Shown here in pieces: positions 25,690 to 33,633 of a stretch of 64,000 nt of DNA (positions are counted from its first letter, which is position 1; each line of letters opens with the position of its first letter). Below the pieces are notes generated by a model that was not told the DNA's origin, ran no database searches, and saw only the letters and a list, made by a program, of their open reading frames with translations. Made by a program: the position numbers and the translations under genes. Origin of the DNA: JABDFW01 sp035550215. Lineage in GTDB: Bacteria; Bacteroidota; Bacteroidia; Chitinophagales; Chitinophagaceae. The stretch is taken from positions 124,001-188,000 of the forward strand of contig DASZPM010000002.1 of NCBI GenBank assembly GCA_035550215.1. Reading direction: 5' to 3'.

Positions 25690-26802
25690 TTAGTGTTTAT
25701 TTTTTTTGTCGTTTTTAGGTTGTGGTCTTTTTGCTACCACTTTTTTGTTATTGTCATGATTATCGTTTCTCTGAATATTAAATGGCCTTGCATTTTTTTT
25801 TGTATCTAACTTAACATTAGGGCGGTACAACACCAGTTTATTATTTTGAATTTTTGGCGAATTTGGCCTGTTGTCGTTAGCAATATTTATTTCCTTAACT
25901 TTTGTTTTTGTAACATTCTCAACGTCTTTTACCTGCGGGCCCTTGTTATATACCACGTTATTATTACCCCTTACACTTACATTGTTGTTTACTACTGTTT
26001 TATTGTTATTAACTTTTTTATTGTTAATTACTGTTTTGTTATTACTGCTCCTATTAATAATAGTAGTGTTGTTAACCTTTGTAATATTATTTATTATGGT
26101 TACATTCTTGGCAATGGTAACGTTTTGCTTCCTGTCCACAACATAGTGGTCAACGTCGGTCCTGTCAATATAACGTTTAGGCACAAAATTCCAGGTAGCG
26201 GGCGGCGGGTTCCAGCTTGCGCTAACGCTTACATTAAGGCCTAAAGGCGCCCAGCCGTAATTATCCCCGCTCTGGCCCCACTTTACCCATGCCGGCCCCC
26301 ATTCGTTGCCCGGTTTCCACAACCAGCCATATTTATCTTGGTGAAACCACCTGCCGTAGTGAAAGGCAGCCCAGCCCCATTTGTAGTCGCTGTTCCATGT
26401 CCAGCCGTCATTGGTATATACCCAGTGGCCGTTAGTGGAGTATGGCTGAAAACCTGCTTCTACTGACGGTTGCCACACATATCCCTCGCTGGGATAGTCT
26501 ATCCATTTGCCGTAAGGGCTCAATTCGTCATAAAACTTCTGGTAGGTAACTTCAGGTGCAGCGGCTGCTGCCTCATCTTCCTGGGCTGGTGCTGCGGCTA
26601 CCGCTTCTGATGAAGAAGACGAGTTGTCTTGTATGGAAGCCTGCGGCTCAGCGGAAGAAACGCCGTCGGGCTGGCTTACCATGGAACTGTCCCCGGCCAT
26701 GGTAGAGTCTGTATTACCTGCGTTGTTTGTATTGGGTGAACTATTGCAGCTAAACAACACTGTTGCCCCTGCAATAATTGTAGCGTAAATTAGGTGTTTC
26801 AT
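25690..26802 (-). CDS. DUF6600-type lipoprotein with Asn-rich C-terminal tail
   Basis: A 370-residue protein with lipobox LFSC. Following a Ser/Ala-rich linker (about 30-85), residues 88-200 contain the aromatic YxWGxW-type repeats of DUF6600-like proteins (YGKWIDYPSEGYVWQP, GWTWNSDYKWGWAAFHYGRW, YGWLWKPGNEWGPAWVKWG). The tail (about 225-300) is an Asn/Val/Lys low-complexity run such as TVINNKKVNNNKTVVNNN, and the end is basic. The aromatic repeats suggest carbohydrate or peptidoglycan contact; that is inference. The tail may be a long linker or a self-assembling segment. Confidence 0.75.
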   Translation of the reverse strand: MKHLIYATIIAGATVLFSCNSSPNTNNAGNTDSTMAGDSSMVSQPDGVSSAEPQASIQDNSSSSSEAVAAAPAQEDEAAAAAPEVTYQKFYDELSPYGKWIDYPSEGYVWQPSVEAGFQPYSTNGHWVYTNDGWTWNSDYKWGWAAFHYGRWFHQDKYGWLWKPGNEWGPAWVKWGQSGDNYGWAPLGLNVSVSASWNPPPATWNFVPKRYIDRTDVDHYVVDRKQNVTIAKNVTIINNITKVNNTTIINRSSNNKTVINNKKVNNNKTVVNNNVSVRGNNNVVYNKGPQVKDVENVTKTKVKEINIANDNRPNSPKIQNNKLVLYRPNVKLDTKKNARPFNIQRNDNHDNNKKVVAKRPQPKNDKKNKH

Positions 26803-26819
26803 AAGTTTTATTTATTTAA

Positions 26820-26834
26820 TTGCATAATATGCAA
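26820..26834. promoter_or_regulatory. Inverted repeat upstream of the DUF6600 gene
   Basis: TTGCAT at 26820-26825 and ATGCAA at 26829-26834 form a perfect inverted repeat around AAT. It begins 18 bases upstream of the DUF6600 start (26802). It may be an operator or a leader hairpin. Confidence 0.35.
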
Positions 26835-26943
26835 GCCGCGTGCCTGCTTTCATTTTTTTGACGACAGGCTGGTTACGGGGTTTATATTTGCCAAAAAATT
26901 GGGGATTTTTAAGATAAATGTTTCAAAAAAGCCACGTATTAAG

Positions 26944-26973
26944 TTGTTTGTTTTACATATTTGCCTACCTTTG
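26944..26973 (+). promoter_or_regulatory. Promoter of the rplKAJL operon
   Basis: TTG at 26944-26946, a 19-base spacer and TACCTTTG at 26966-26973 match the Bacteroidota primary sigma factor consensus (TTG, about 19 bases, TAnnTTTG). Transcription would start near 26980 and give a leader of about 100 bases before rplK. Confidence 0.75.
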
Positions 26974-27013
26974 CCGCCCCAAAAAGTTCTTTTTATAAGA
27001 AAATAATTGAATT

Positions 27014-27055
27014 TTCCGCTCCGGCGGAACTTGGGAGTCCCGGCAAATATGCCTG
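27014..27055 (+). promoter_or_regulatory. Structured leader of rplK, possible L1-type autoregulatory site
   Basis: TTCCGC at 27014-27019 pairs with GCGGAA at 27024-27029 around TCCG. A second weaker hairpin (CCGGC with GCC-T-GG, about 27039-27055) follows. In other bacteria L1 binds the L11 leader; applying that here is an inference. The 14 bases at 27017-27030 recur as an exact reverse complement before rplL. Confidence 0.4.
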
Positions 27056-27082
27056 GACGTTTGAACCAATAAAATTATAAAC

Positions 27083-27529
27083 ATGGCAAAAGAAATCACA
27101 GGTTTTGTGAAACTGCAGGTTAAAGGCGGCCAGGCAAACCCGGCACCCCCTGTAGGCCCTGCACTTGGTAGTAAGGGTGTAAACATTATGGAGTTCTGCA
27201 AACAGTTTAACGCCCGCACGCAGGACAAAATGGGTAAGGTTGTTCCCGTAATCATCACCGTTTACAGTGACAAATCATTTGAATTTGTTATTAAAACTGC
27301 CCCCGCCGCTGTTCAGCTAATGGAAGCCGCAAAAATTCAGAAAGGTTCTAAAGAAAGTAACCGCGCAAAAGTTGGTAAAGTAACCTGGGCACAGGTTGAA
27401 GCTATTGCTAAAGACAAAATGCCCGACCTTAACTGCTTTACACTTGAAAGCGCAATGAAAATGGTAGCCGGTACAGCCCGCAGCATGGGTTTAACTGTGG
27501 AAGGCGGCGCCGCACCATGGGAAAACTAA
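27083..27529 (+). CDS. rplK: 50S ribosomal protein L11
   Basis: The 148-residue protein matches L11 throughout: VKLQVKGGQANPAPPVGPAL with the Pro-rich flexible segment, GVNIMEFCKQFNART, and the C-terminal rRNA-binding domain ending AGTARSMGLTVEG. L11 binds the GTPase-associated centre of 23S rRNA and recruits L10/L12. It opens the rplK-rplA-rplJ-rplL operon, 45 bases before rplA. The secE-nusG pair that often precedes it is not here; the gene upstream reads the other way. Confidence 0.97.
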   Translation: MAKEITGFVKLQVKGGQANPAPPVGPALGSKGVNIMEFCKQFNARTQDKMGKVVPVIITVYSDKSFEFVIKTAPAAVQLMEAAKIQKGSKESNRAKVGKVTWAQVEAIAKDKMPDLNCFTLESAMKMVAGTARSMGLTVEGGAAPWEN

Positions 27530-27574
27530 TTTATTACCTTCCCGTGTTGTGCGGGAGATAAAAACTGAACAAAA

Positions 27575-28270
27575 ATGGCAAGCCTTACAAAAAAGAGAAA
27601 AGCTGTAGAAGCTAAAGTAGATAAAAGCAAAGCTTACTCACTTAAAGAAGCTTCAGCACTGGTAAAAGACATTAATACCACGAAGTTTGACGCTTCAATT
27701 GATTTACATATACGTTTGGGCGTTGACCCCAAAAAAGCCGACCAGCAGGTGCGTGGCACGGTAACATTACCGCACGGTACCGGTAAAACAAAGCGTGTGC
27801 TTGTTTTATGCCCGGCTGACAAGGAGGCTGAAGCAAAAGCAGCAGGCGCTGATTATGCAGGCCTGGATGAATTTATTACCAAAATTGAAGGCGGCTGGGT
27901 TGATGTTGACGTTATTGTTGCCACCCCGAGCGTAATGCCTAAAATTGGTAAACTGGGTAAAATATTGGGCCCCCGTAACCTTATGCCTAACCCCAAAACA
28001 GGTACTGTTACCAATAACGTAGCAGAAGCGGTTAACGAAGTTAAAGGTGGTAAAATTGCCTTTAAAGTTGATAAAGCAGGTATTGTTCACGCGTCAATAG
28101 GCAGGGTTTCTTTCAACCCTGAAAAACTTGCCGCAAACAGCCAGGAGCTTATTAATGCTATTGTAAAACTTAAGCCAAGCACTGCAAAAGGTATTTACCT
28201 TAAAGGTGTAAGCATGGCCAGCACAATGAGCCCCGGCATTACTATTGACACAAAATCAGTTCAGAACTAA
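27575..28270 (+). CDS. rplA: 50S ribosomal protein L1
   Basis: A 231-residue protein with L1 signatures: FDASIDLHIRLGVDPKKADQ, VRGTVTLPHGTGK, and the domain II region LGKILGPRNLMPNPKTGTVT. It forms the L1 stalk that releases deacylated tRNA, and in many bacteria represses its own operon by binding mRNA. Full length, no anomalies. It sits 33 bases upstream of rplJ. Confidence 0.97.
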   Translation: MASLTKKRKAVEAKVDKSKAYSLKEASALVKDINTTKFDASIDLHIRLGVDPKKADQQVRGTVTLPHGTGKTKRVLVLCPADKEAEAKAAGADYAGLDEFITKIEGGWVDVDVIVATPSVMPKIGKLGKILGPRNLMPNPKTGTVTNNVAEAVNEVKGGKIAFKVDKAGIVHASIGRVSFNPEKLAANSQELINAIVKLKPSTAKGIYLKGVSMASTMSPGITIDTKSVQN

Positions 28271-28303
28271 TCACGCCAGCAGCGTGATGCAAAAACAAGC
28301 ATT

Positions 28304-28843
28304 ATGAACAAAGAACAAAAAAACGAAGTAATTGAAGTTCTTAAAGAGAAATTCAATCAATATAATAACTTCTATGTAACCAATACCGAAAGCTTAACCG
28401 TAGCACAGGTTAGCAAGCTGCGCCGTATTTGTTTTGATAAGAATGTTGAAATGAAAGTGGCAAAAAACACCCTTATACGCAAAGCGCTGGAATCAATTGA
28501 CAGCACCCGCTATACCGGTGTTTACGAAAGCCTTAATGGTGTAACAGCACTGCTTTTCAGCGAAAACGCAAAAGAGCCTGCTTTAATACTTACCACTTTT
28601 CGTAAAGATAATAAGCTGGAAAAGCCTGAGCTGAAAGCCGCTTATATTGACAGTGACGTATTTGTTGGTAACGACCAGCTTGAAGCGCTTACCACGCTTA
28701 AAAGCAAGCAAGACCTTATTGGTGAGATCATCGGGTTACTGCAATCACCGGCCAAGAATGTTATCAGCGGCCTGAACGCTGGTGGCAAACTGGCAAGCAT
28801 TGTAAAGGCTTTGGAAACAAGGCTGGAAGGAACAGAAGCATAA
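28304..28843 (+). CDS. rplJ: 50S ribosomal protein L10
   Basis: A 179-residue protein with the L10 N-terminal domain (EVLKEKFNQYNNFYVTN, LRRICFDKNVEMKVAKNTL, IRKAL) and a C-terminal helix for L7/L12 dimers (VISGLNAGGKLASIVKALE). It anchors the L12 stalk to 23S rRNA. Full length. A 153-base structured spacer separates it from rplL. Confidence 0.96.
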   Translation: MNKEQKNEVIEVLKEKFNQYNNFYVTNTESLTVAQVSKLRRICFDKNVEMKVAKNTLIRKALESIDSTRYTGVYESLNGVTALLFSENAKEPALILTTFRKDNKLEKPELKAAYIDSDVFVGNDQLEALTTLKSKQDLIGEIIGLLQSPAKNVISGLNAGGKLASIVKALETRLEGTEA

Positions 28844-28861
28844 ATTCAAAGTACGGGTTAC

Positions 28862-28980
28862 TAAGTACGATGTGCGAAGTAAACCCCAATAGTACTTACA
28901 AATAATTAGCCTTGCCTGGAGGCTATACACACAAACAAATTTTTTTAAACGTTCCGCCGGAGCGCAGGCAATGAAGGCGG
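28862..28980 (+). promoter_or_regulatory. Structured rplJ-rplL spacer
   Basis: Three pairings are visible. TAAGTAC at 28862-28868 with GTACTTA at 28892-28898; TAGCCT at 28907-28912 with AGGCTA at 28920-28925; and CCGCC at 28954-28958 with GGCGG at 28976-28980, just before rplL. The block 28951-28964 is the exact reverse complement of 27017-27030 in the rplK leader. The spacer may raise rplL expression relative to rplJ, as the ribosome needs four L12 copies. I see no full promoter. Confidence 0.4.
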
Positions 28981-28996
28981 GAAAAATTTGACAATT

Positions 28997-29377
28997 ATGG
29001 CAGACTTAAAAGCATTTGCTGAACAACTGGTTAACTTAACAGTGAAAGAAGTTAACGAACTGGCTAAAATTTTAAAAGAAGAGTACGGTATTGAACCTGC
29101 TGCTGCTGCAGTAGCTGTTGCTGCCGGTCCTGCTGCTGGCGCTGCTGCCCCTGCTGCAGAAGAAAAAACTGCTTTTGATGTAATATTAAAGAGCGGTGGT
29201 GCTAACAAACTGCAGGTTGTAAAGGTTGTTAAAGACCTTACAGGCCTTGGTTTGAAAGAAGCAAAAGACCTGGTTGACGGTGCGCCTAAACCTGTAAAAG
29301 AAGGTGTTGCCAAAGCTGAAGCTGAAGCACTGGTTGCCAAACTGAAAGAAGTTGGCGCTGAAGTTGAAATCAAATAG
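28997..29377 (+). CDS. rplL: 50S ribosomal protein L7/L12
   Basis: I start at the ATG at 28997 (MADLKAFAEQLVNLT); an in-frame TTG at 28988 adds three residues. The 126-residue protein has the N-terminal dimerisation helices, an Ala-rich hinge (about 38-55, with repeated PAAGAAAPAAE), and the conserved C-terminal domain (EKTAFDVILKSGGANKLQVV, GLGLKEAKDLVDGAPK). It recruits translational GTPases as the L12 stalk. It is the last gene of the operon; a terminator follows. Confidence 0.97.
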   Translation: MADLKAFAEQLVNLTVKEVNELAKILKEEYGIEPAAAAVAVAAGPAAGAAAPAAEEKTAFDVILKSGGANKLQVVKVVKDLTGLGLKEAKDLVDGAPKPVKEGVAKAEAEALVAKLKEVGAEVEIK

Positions 29378-29403
29378 TTCAACTCCGTTACTACACATTA
29401 TAA

Positions 29404-29440
29404 AGCCCCTTCCGGTTTCCCGGAGGGGGTTTTTGTTTTT
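29404..29440 (+). terminator. Rho-independent terminator of the rplKAJL operon
   Basis: A stem of about ten pairs (CCCCTTCCGG with CCGGAGGGGG, one G-T pair) around a short T-rich loop is followed by TTTTTGTTTTT. It begins 26 bases after the rplL stop, so rpoBC is not co-transcribed from this promoter. From here to 29647 I see no coding frame. Confidence 0.9.
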
Positions 29441-29647
29441 GCATGCCCGGATATTTTAATAGGTTACAACGGCAAGCATTATTTCCGTGATAAAACCTGC
29501 CTGTGCTGGCTTAAGCAACTTCCGCCGGTTTTATTTTGCAAAAAAAAATCCCAAAAATATTCACACTACAAGGTATTGCTAACCAACGTAATATGCGCCC
29601 AACGCAAATAAAGCACGGCTATTAAGAAAATGGGTTCATCAAAAACA

Positions 29648-29680
29648 TTTGGTGGTGTCTATAAAATCTTTTTAATTTTG
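29648..29680 (+). promoter_or_regulatory. Promoter of the TetR / ABC-export operon
   Basis: TTTG at 29648-29651, a 21-base spacer and TAATTTTG at 29673-29680 fit the Bacteroidota consensus. Transcription should start near 29686, only about 16 bases before the ATG at 29702. The -7 element is embedded in the operator palindrome. Confidence 0.7.
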
Positions 29681-29699
29681 ACTAAACGTTCAGTCAAAA
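29676..29699. promoter_or_regulatory. TetR-type palindromic operator
   Basis: The 24 bases form a near-perfect palindrome: left arm TTTTGACT(A)AACG, right arm CGTT(C)AGTCAAAA, with a single mismatched pair. It overlaps the -7 element and the predicted transcription start. It is of the TGACTGAACG-type recognised by AcrR/TetR-family repressors and implies autoregulation of the whole operon. No second copy lies before the LolA-like gene. Confidence 0.7.
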
Positions 29700-29701
29700 A
29701 T

Positions 29702-30280
29702 ATGTCGCCAAGAACTTCAGACCAATTGCAGGTAGTGCGTGAGAACAGGAAGCAGCAGATTTTGCAGGCTGCGTTAAAAGTTTTTGCAGCGAAGGGTTAT
29801 GATGGCGCTACCATTGCCATGATTGCTAAAGAGGCAGGCATTGCCAAAGGCCTGCTGTATACCTATTATGCAAGCAAGGAAAACCTGTTAGATGAATTGA
29901 TACAGTTTGGTTTGCAAAAGGCGGCAGCCTTTGTTAGCGAAACACCGTTATTGTTTTCAGGCTCAAAGGAAGCTTTTGCAGCCGGCTTAAGAAATATTGT
30001 GAACCTGTATTTACAGGAGGTCGATTTTTGGCGCTTGTATCTTATGCTTGTGCTGCAGCCTGCTATGGCAAATAAAATTCAGCAGGAAAGTAAAGTTTTG
30101 ATGGACGAATTTTTGCCTGTGTTTGCAGAATATTTTAAAAGCAAAGGTTCACAGAATCCTGTTGCTGAAGCAATGTTGTTTGGAACAACGCTTGATGGGC
30201 TGATGTTTGACATGATAGTAATGCCGGAGGGTTTCCCGGTAAATGATGTGGTGGATATGATTATTGAGAAGTTTTCGTGA
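29702..30280 (+). CDS. TetR/AcrR family transcriptional regulator
   Basis: I start at the ATG at 29702, just downstream of the promoter; the frame extends back to 29630 but that would precede the predicted transcription start. The 192-residue protein has the TetR helix-turn-helix (about 35-57: GATIAMIAKEAGIAKGLLYT, then YYASKENLLDEL). The C-terminal ligand-binding domain is helical and hydrophobic, with no close match that I can name. It likely represses its own operon through the palindrome at 29676-29699, releasing on binding a hydrophobic ligand. Seventy-three bases separate it from the LolA-like gene. Confidence 0.9.
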   Translation: MSPRTSDQLQVVRENRKQQILQAALKVFAAKGYDGATIAMIAKEAGIAKGLLYTYYASKENLLDELIQFGLQKAAAFVSETPLLFSGSKEAFAAGLRNIVNLYLQEVDFWRLYLMLVLQPAMANKIQQESKVLMDEFLPVFAEYFKSKGSQNPVAEAMLFGTTLDGLMFDMIVMPEGFPVNDVVDMIIEKFS

Positions 30281-30353
30281 ATACGGTACAAGCCGGAATA
30301 TTGAGTGTAATAAAATTTTAAAGCGTGTTACGCGCAACAAAAAATTATAAGGT

Positions 30354-31106
30354 ATGAAAAAGCTGTTTTTATCATTACTCCCTGTTTGCCTGTTTGCAAT
30401 GAATGGGTACAGTCAGCAGGAAAATGCCACTGACATCGTGCGTAAAGCTAATGATTTAATGAACGGCGCATCAAGCCAAAGCACTGCTACCATGACGATT
30501 ACACGCCCAACGTGGACGAGAACAGTAGGTATGAAAACGTGGTCGCTGGGGAGCGATTATTATATGATACTTATTACAGCACCCGCACAGGATAAAGGCC
30601 AGGTATTTTTAAAACGGCAGACTGAAATGTGGAACTGGATGCCCTCTATAAGCCGCATTATACGCATACCGCCGTCAATGATGGGACAAAACTGGATGGG
30701 CTCAGACTTTACCAATAACGACCTGGTAAAAGCCAACAGTATAGTGGATGATTACACGCATACGATTTTGGGCAGCGAAGTAGTAGAAGGTTTTGATTGC
30801 TACAAAATACAATTGATACCGAAAACCAATGCTGCCGTGGTGTGGGACAAGATTGTTGTATGGATTGCCAAAGGCAAATATTATATGCTGAAAGCGGAAT
30901 ATTACAATGAGGACGGCCAACTGGTTAACCGTGAAATACAATCTGACATAAAACGTTTTGGCGACCGTGATTTACCTTCAAAACTGGTAATGACCCCGGT
31001 GAGTGAGCCGGGAAAGCAAACCACCATACTGTTTCAGCAGCTTGCATTTAATATGCCCATGAAACAGGAGTTTTTCTCGCAGCAAAACATGAAAAGCCTG
31101 CATTAA
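30354..31106 (+). CDS. LolA-like outer membrane lipoprotein-sorting family protein
   Basis: A 250-residue periplasmic protein with signal peptide MKKLFLSLLPVCLFAMNGYSQ. The core matches the LolA-like family that accompanies MMPL or ABC exporters, with the block MWNWMPSISRIIRIPPSMMG, then WMGSDFTNNDLV and DKIVVWIAKGKYYMLKAEYY. The fold is an open beta-barrel that carries acyl chains or lipids through the periplasm. It lies between a TetR gene and two FtsX-type permease genes, which points to a chaperone handing a lipid from the ABC transporter to the outer membrane. It is distinct from true LolA in having this conserved aromatic block. Confidence 0.85.
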   Translation: MKKLFLSLLPVCLFAMNGYSQQENATDIVRKANDLMNGASSQSTATMTITRPTWTRTVGMKTWSLGSDYYMILITAPAQDKGQVFLKRQTEMWNWMPSISRIIRIPPSMMGQNWMGSDFTNNDLVKANSIVDDYTHTILGSEVVEGFDCYKIQLIPKTNAAVVWDKIVVWIAKGKYYMLKAEYYNEDGQLVNREIQSDIKRFGDRDLPSKLVMTPVSEPGKQTTILFQQLAFNMPMKQEFFSQQNMKSLH

Positions 31107-31144
31107 GGGTTATCCGGCGGTTTTTAAAAGTAAATTATTTACTG

Positions 31145-32368
31145 ATGAAGCAGCTAATTAAACTGGCATGGAGAAATTTGTGGCGTAACAGGCGCAGAAC
31201 ATTTATTACGCTGGGCTCGGTATTTATGGCGGTGTTACTGGCCATTGCCATACGTTCTATACAAAAAGGCGTGTATGGTAATATGATAAGCAATGCCGTA
31301 CGTTTTTCCACCGGCTATATACAGGTGCATGCGAAAGGTTACTGGAATGATAAATCAATCAACAATTCTTTTCAAAGCACACCGGCTTTACAAAAAACTA
31401 TACAAGGTGAGCCTGGCATTTTATACGCGGTGCCCAGGCTTGAGTCATTTTGCCTTGCTTCTTCAGGTCAGCATACAAAAGGCGTTGGTATTATAGGAAT
31501 AGATGCTGCGGGAGAAGATAAAATGACCGGTATTGCAGGCAAAATTGTTGAGGGACAATATTTCTCCCCCAAAAATGACAGCGGGGTGATTATAGGCGAT
31601 GGCCTTGCAAAATACCTGCACATACATTTACGCGACACACTGATATTGCTTGGGCAGGGCTATCACGGTACATCAGCGGCTGCTCAGTTCCCGGTACAGG
31701 GCATTTTTCACTACCCGCTTGACCAGTTGAATAATTCACTCATCTATCTTTCCCTTCCGCAGGCACAGGCTTTATTCAATGCCCCGGGCAGGCTTACTTC
31801 TGCAAGCATTATGCTGAAAGACCCCGGTGATATTGACAGGGCAACAAGATATTTACAAAGCGCGCTTGACAGTACGTGGGAAGTAATGCAGTGGCCCGAA
31901 ATGAATAAAAGCCTTGTGCAGGAAATACAGGCAGATAATGGCGGTGGTATTATAATGCTGGGCATTTTATACCTGGTGGTTGCATTTGGCGTGTTCGGCA
32001 CCATACTGATGATGACACTGGAAAGAAAAAAGGAGTTCGCAGTGATGATATCTATAGGTATGCACCGCGCAAAACTTACGGTCATTATCATTTTTGAGAC
32101 AGTTTTTATCGGGCTGCTTGGCATCATCTCCGGCAGCGCGCTGATATTCCCCGCATTGGTGTACCTAAATAGGCACCCGATAACACTAACAGGGCCATCG
32201 GCCCAAACCTACCAGCAGCTTGGTATTGAGCCTATACTGCCAACATCGCTTGATATACATATTTTTCTGTACCAGGGGTTAACGGTGCTGGGTATAGCGA
32301 TGGTATCTGTACTGTACCCGCTGTGGTACATAAACAGGTTTAAAATTACTGAAACATTAAAACAATAA
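31145..32368 (+). CDS. FtsX/LolCE-type ABC permease (first)
   Basis: A 407-residue protein with the LolC/E layout: TM1 at about 20-40 after KLAWRNLWRNRRRT, a large periplasmic domain (about 45-270), and three C-terminal helices (about 275-390). ERKKEFAVMISIGMHRAKL is the conserved coupling-helix block that contacts the ATPase. It is 38 bases after the LolA-like gene and 3 bases before the second permease. Together they should form a heterodimeric extractor of lipidated or hydrophobic substrates from the inner membrane. Confidence 0.9.
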   Translation: MKQLIKLAWRNLWRNRRRTFITLGSVFMAVLLAIAIRSIQKGVYGNMISNAVRFSTGYIQVHAKGYWNDKSINNSFQSTPALQKTIQGEPGILYAVPRLESFCLASSGQHTKGVGIIGIDAAGEDKMTGIAGKIVEGQYFSPKNDSGVIIGDGLAKYLHIHLRDTLILLGQGYHGTSAAAQFPVQGIFHYPLDQLNNSLIYLSLPQAQALFNAPGRLTSASIMLKDPGDIDRATRYLQSALDSTWEVMQWPEMNKSLVQEIQADNGGGIIMLGILYLVVAFGVFGTILMMTLERKKEFAVMISIGMHRAKLTVIIIFETVFIGLLGIISGSALIFPALVYLNRHPITLTGPSAQTYQQLGIEPILPTSLDIHIFLYQGLTVLGIAMVSVLYPLWYINRFKITETLKQ

Positions 32369-32371
32369 GTT

Positions 32372-33589
32372 ATGCTTCTACGGGTAGCGTGGAGAAACGT
32401 ATGGCGTAATAAAGCGAGAAGCATGGTGATTGTTATTGCTGTGGCGCTTGGTTTATGGGGCGGTATATTTTCGGATGCTTTTATGCAGGGTATGTCGCAG
32501 CAGTTAGTGCATTCGGTTATATATACGCAAACTGGCAACATACAGCTTAATCAGCCTGGCTTCCTGGTAAACCATGATATGGCGTTAACAATCCCCAATA
32601 CCGATAGCATTGTAACGCAGGTAGAGAATATACCGGGTGTGGCGGGTGCGGCAACTGATATTCAAATAGCCGCAATGGCTTCCACTGCGTCGGGTTCCGC
32701 AGGCATAATGATTAACGGGATAAACCCCGGGGAATATGTGAAGGTGAATGAACTCAATAAAATGTTGACGGAAGGAGATTATTTTAAAGACAGCCGCGCC
32801 AACCAAATAGTAATAGGGCAGCAACTGGCAGACAAATTAAAAGTAAAGCTGCATTCGCGCATCGTGGTTACACTGCAAACAACTGCCGGCAATATAGTGT
32901 ACGGCGCTTTCAGGATAACCGGTATATACAGTACCTCCAGTACTGATTTTGACGGGCAAACAGTATATGTACGCGACGATGATATAAGAACGCTTGTGAA
33001 TTACCTGCCGGGGCAGGCTTCCATCATAACCGTTTTACTACATAATAACGACGATACAAAAAAAGTGACAGATGCTATACGCGGTGCTTATCCAAATTTA
33101 CAGGTGCAACCATGGATGGAACTCTCGCCGCTACTGCAAATGGTTACGGGTACAGTACAACAAACCGCGTATATTTTTGTAGGTATTATACTTATAGCAC
33201 TTGCATTTGGTATTATAAACACCATGCTGATGGCTGTACTTGACCGTACGCATGAAATAGGCATGCTTCTATCCATCGGTATGAAACCGCGGTTAATCTT
33301 CAGCATGTTTATGCTTGAAACAGTTTTTCTTTCGCTAACAGGCGCGGCGGCAGGTATGGCAGTAAGTATCGGGAGTATTTACTGGTTTGGGCAAAAAGGT
33401 ATTAATCTTTCAGTTGTAGCGCAGGGCATTAATGCTTTTGGCTATAGCAGCGTGGTGTACCCGACATTGGGTGTTGATTTTTATGCAGACCTCGCTTTAA
33501 TGGTGTTTGTGATTGCTATGATTGCGGGTGTGTTTCCTGCAAGGCGGGCTATACGCCTTAAACCCGCGGAAGCAGTAAGGGGTGATTAA
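32372..33589 (+). CDS. FtsX/LolCE-type ABC permease (second)
   Basis: A 405-residue paralogue of the first permease, with the N-terminal RVAWRNVWRNKARSM, periplasmic domain (about 45-265), and C-terminal helices containing LDRTHEIGMLLSIGMKPRL. It starts three bases after the first permease's stop, indicating tight translational coupling. The ATPase gene follows after 44 bases. Its periplasmic domain would meet the LolA-like protein, by analogy with LolC hooks; I cannot see such a hook with certainty. Confidence 0.9.
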   Translation: MLLRVAWRNVWRNKARSMVIVIAVALGLWGGIFSDAFMQGMSQQLVHSVIYTQTGNIQLNQPGFLVNHDMALTIPNTDSIVTQVENIPGVAGAATDIQIAAMASTASGSAGIMINGINPGEYVKVNELNKMLTEGDYFKDSRANQIVIGQQLADKLKVKLHSRIVVTLQTTAGNIVYGAFRITGIYSTSSTDFDGQTVYVRDDDIRTLVNYLPGQASIITVLLHNNDDTKKVTDAIRGAYPNLQVQPWMELSPLLQMVTGTVQQTAYIFVGIILIALAFGIINTMLMAVLDRTHEIGMLLSIGMKPRLIFSMFMLETVFLSLTGAAAGMAVSIGSIYWFGQKGINLSVVAQGINAFGYSSVVYPTLGVDFYADLALMVFVIAMIAGVFPARRAIRLKPAEAVRGD

Positions 33590-33633
33590 AAGAAGTATGA
33601 AGAATAACATTGTTCAACAAAAAATATTGTTTT

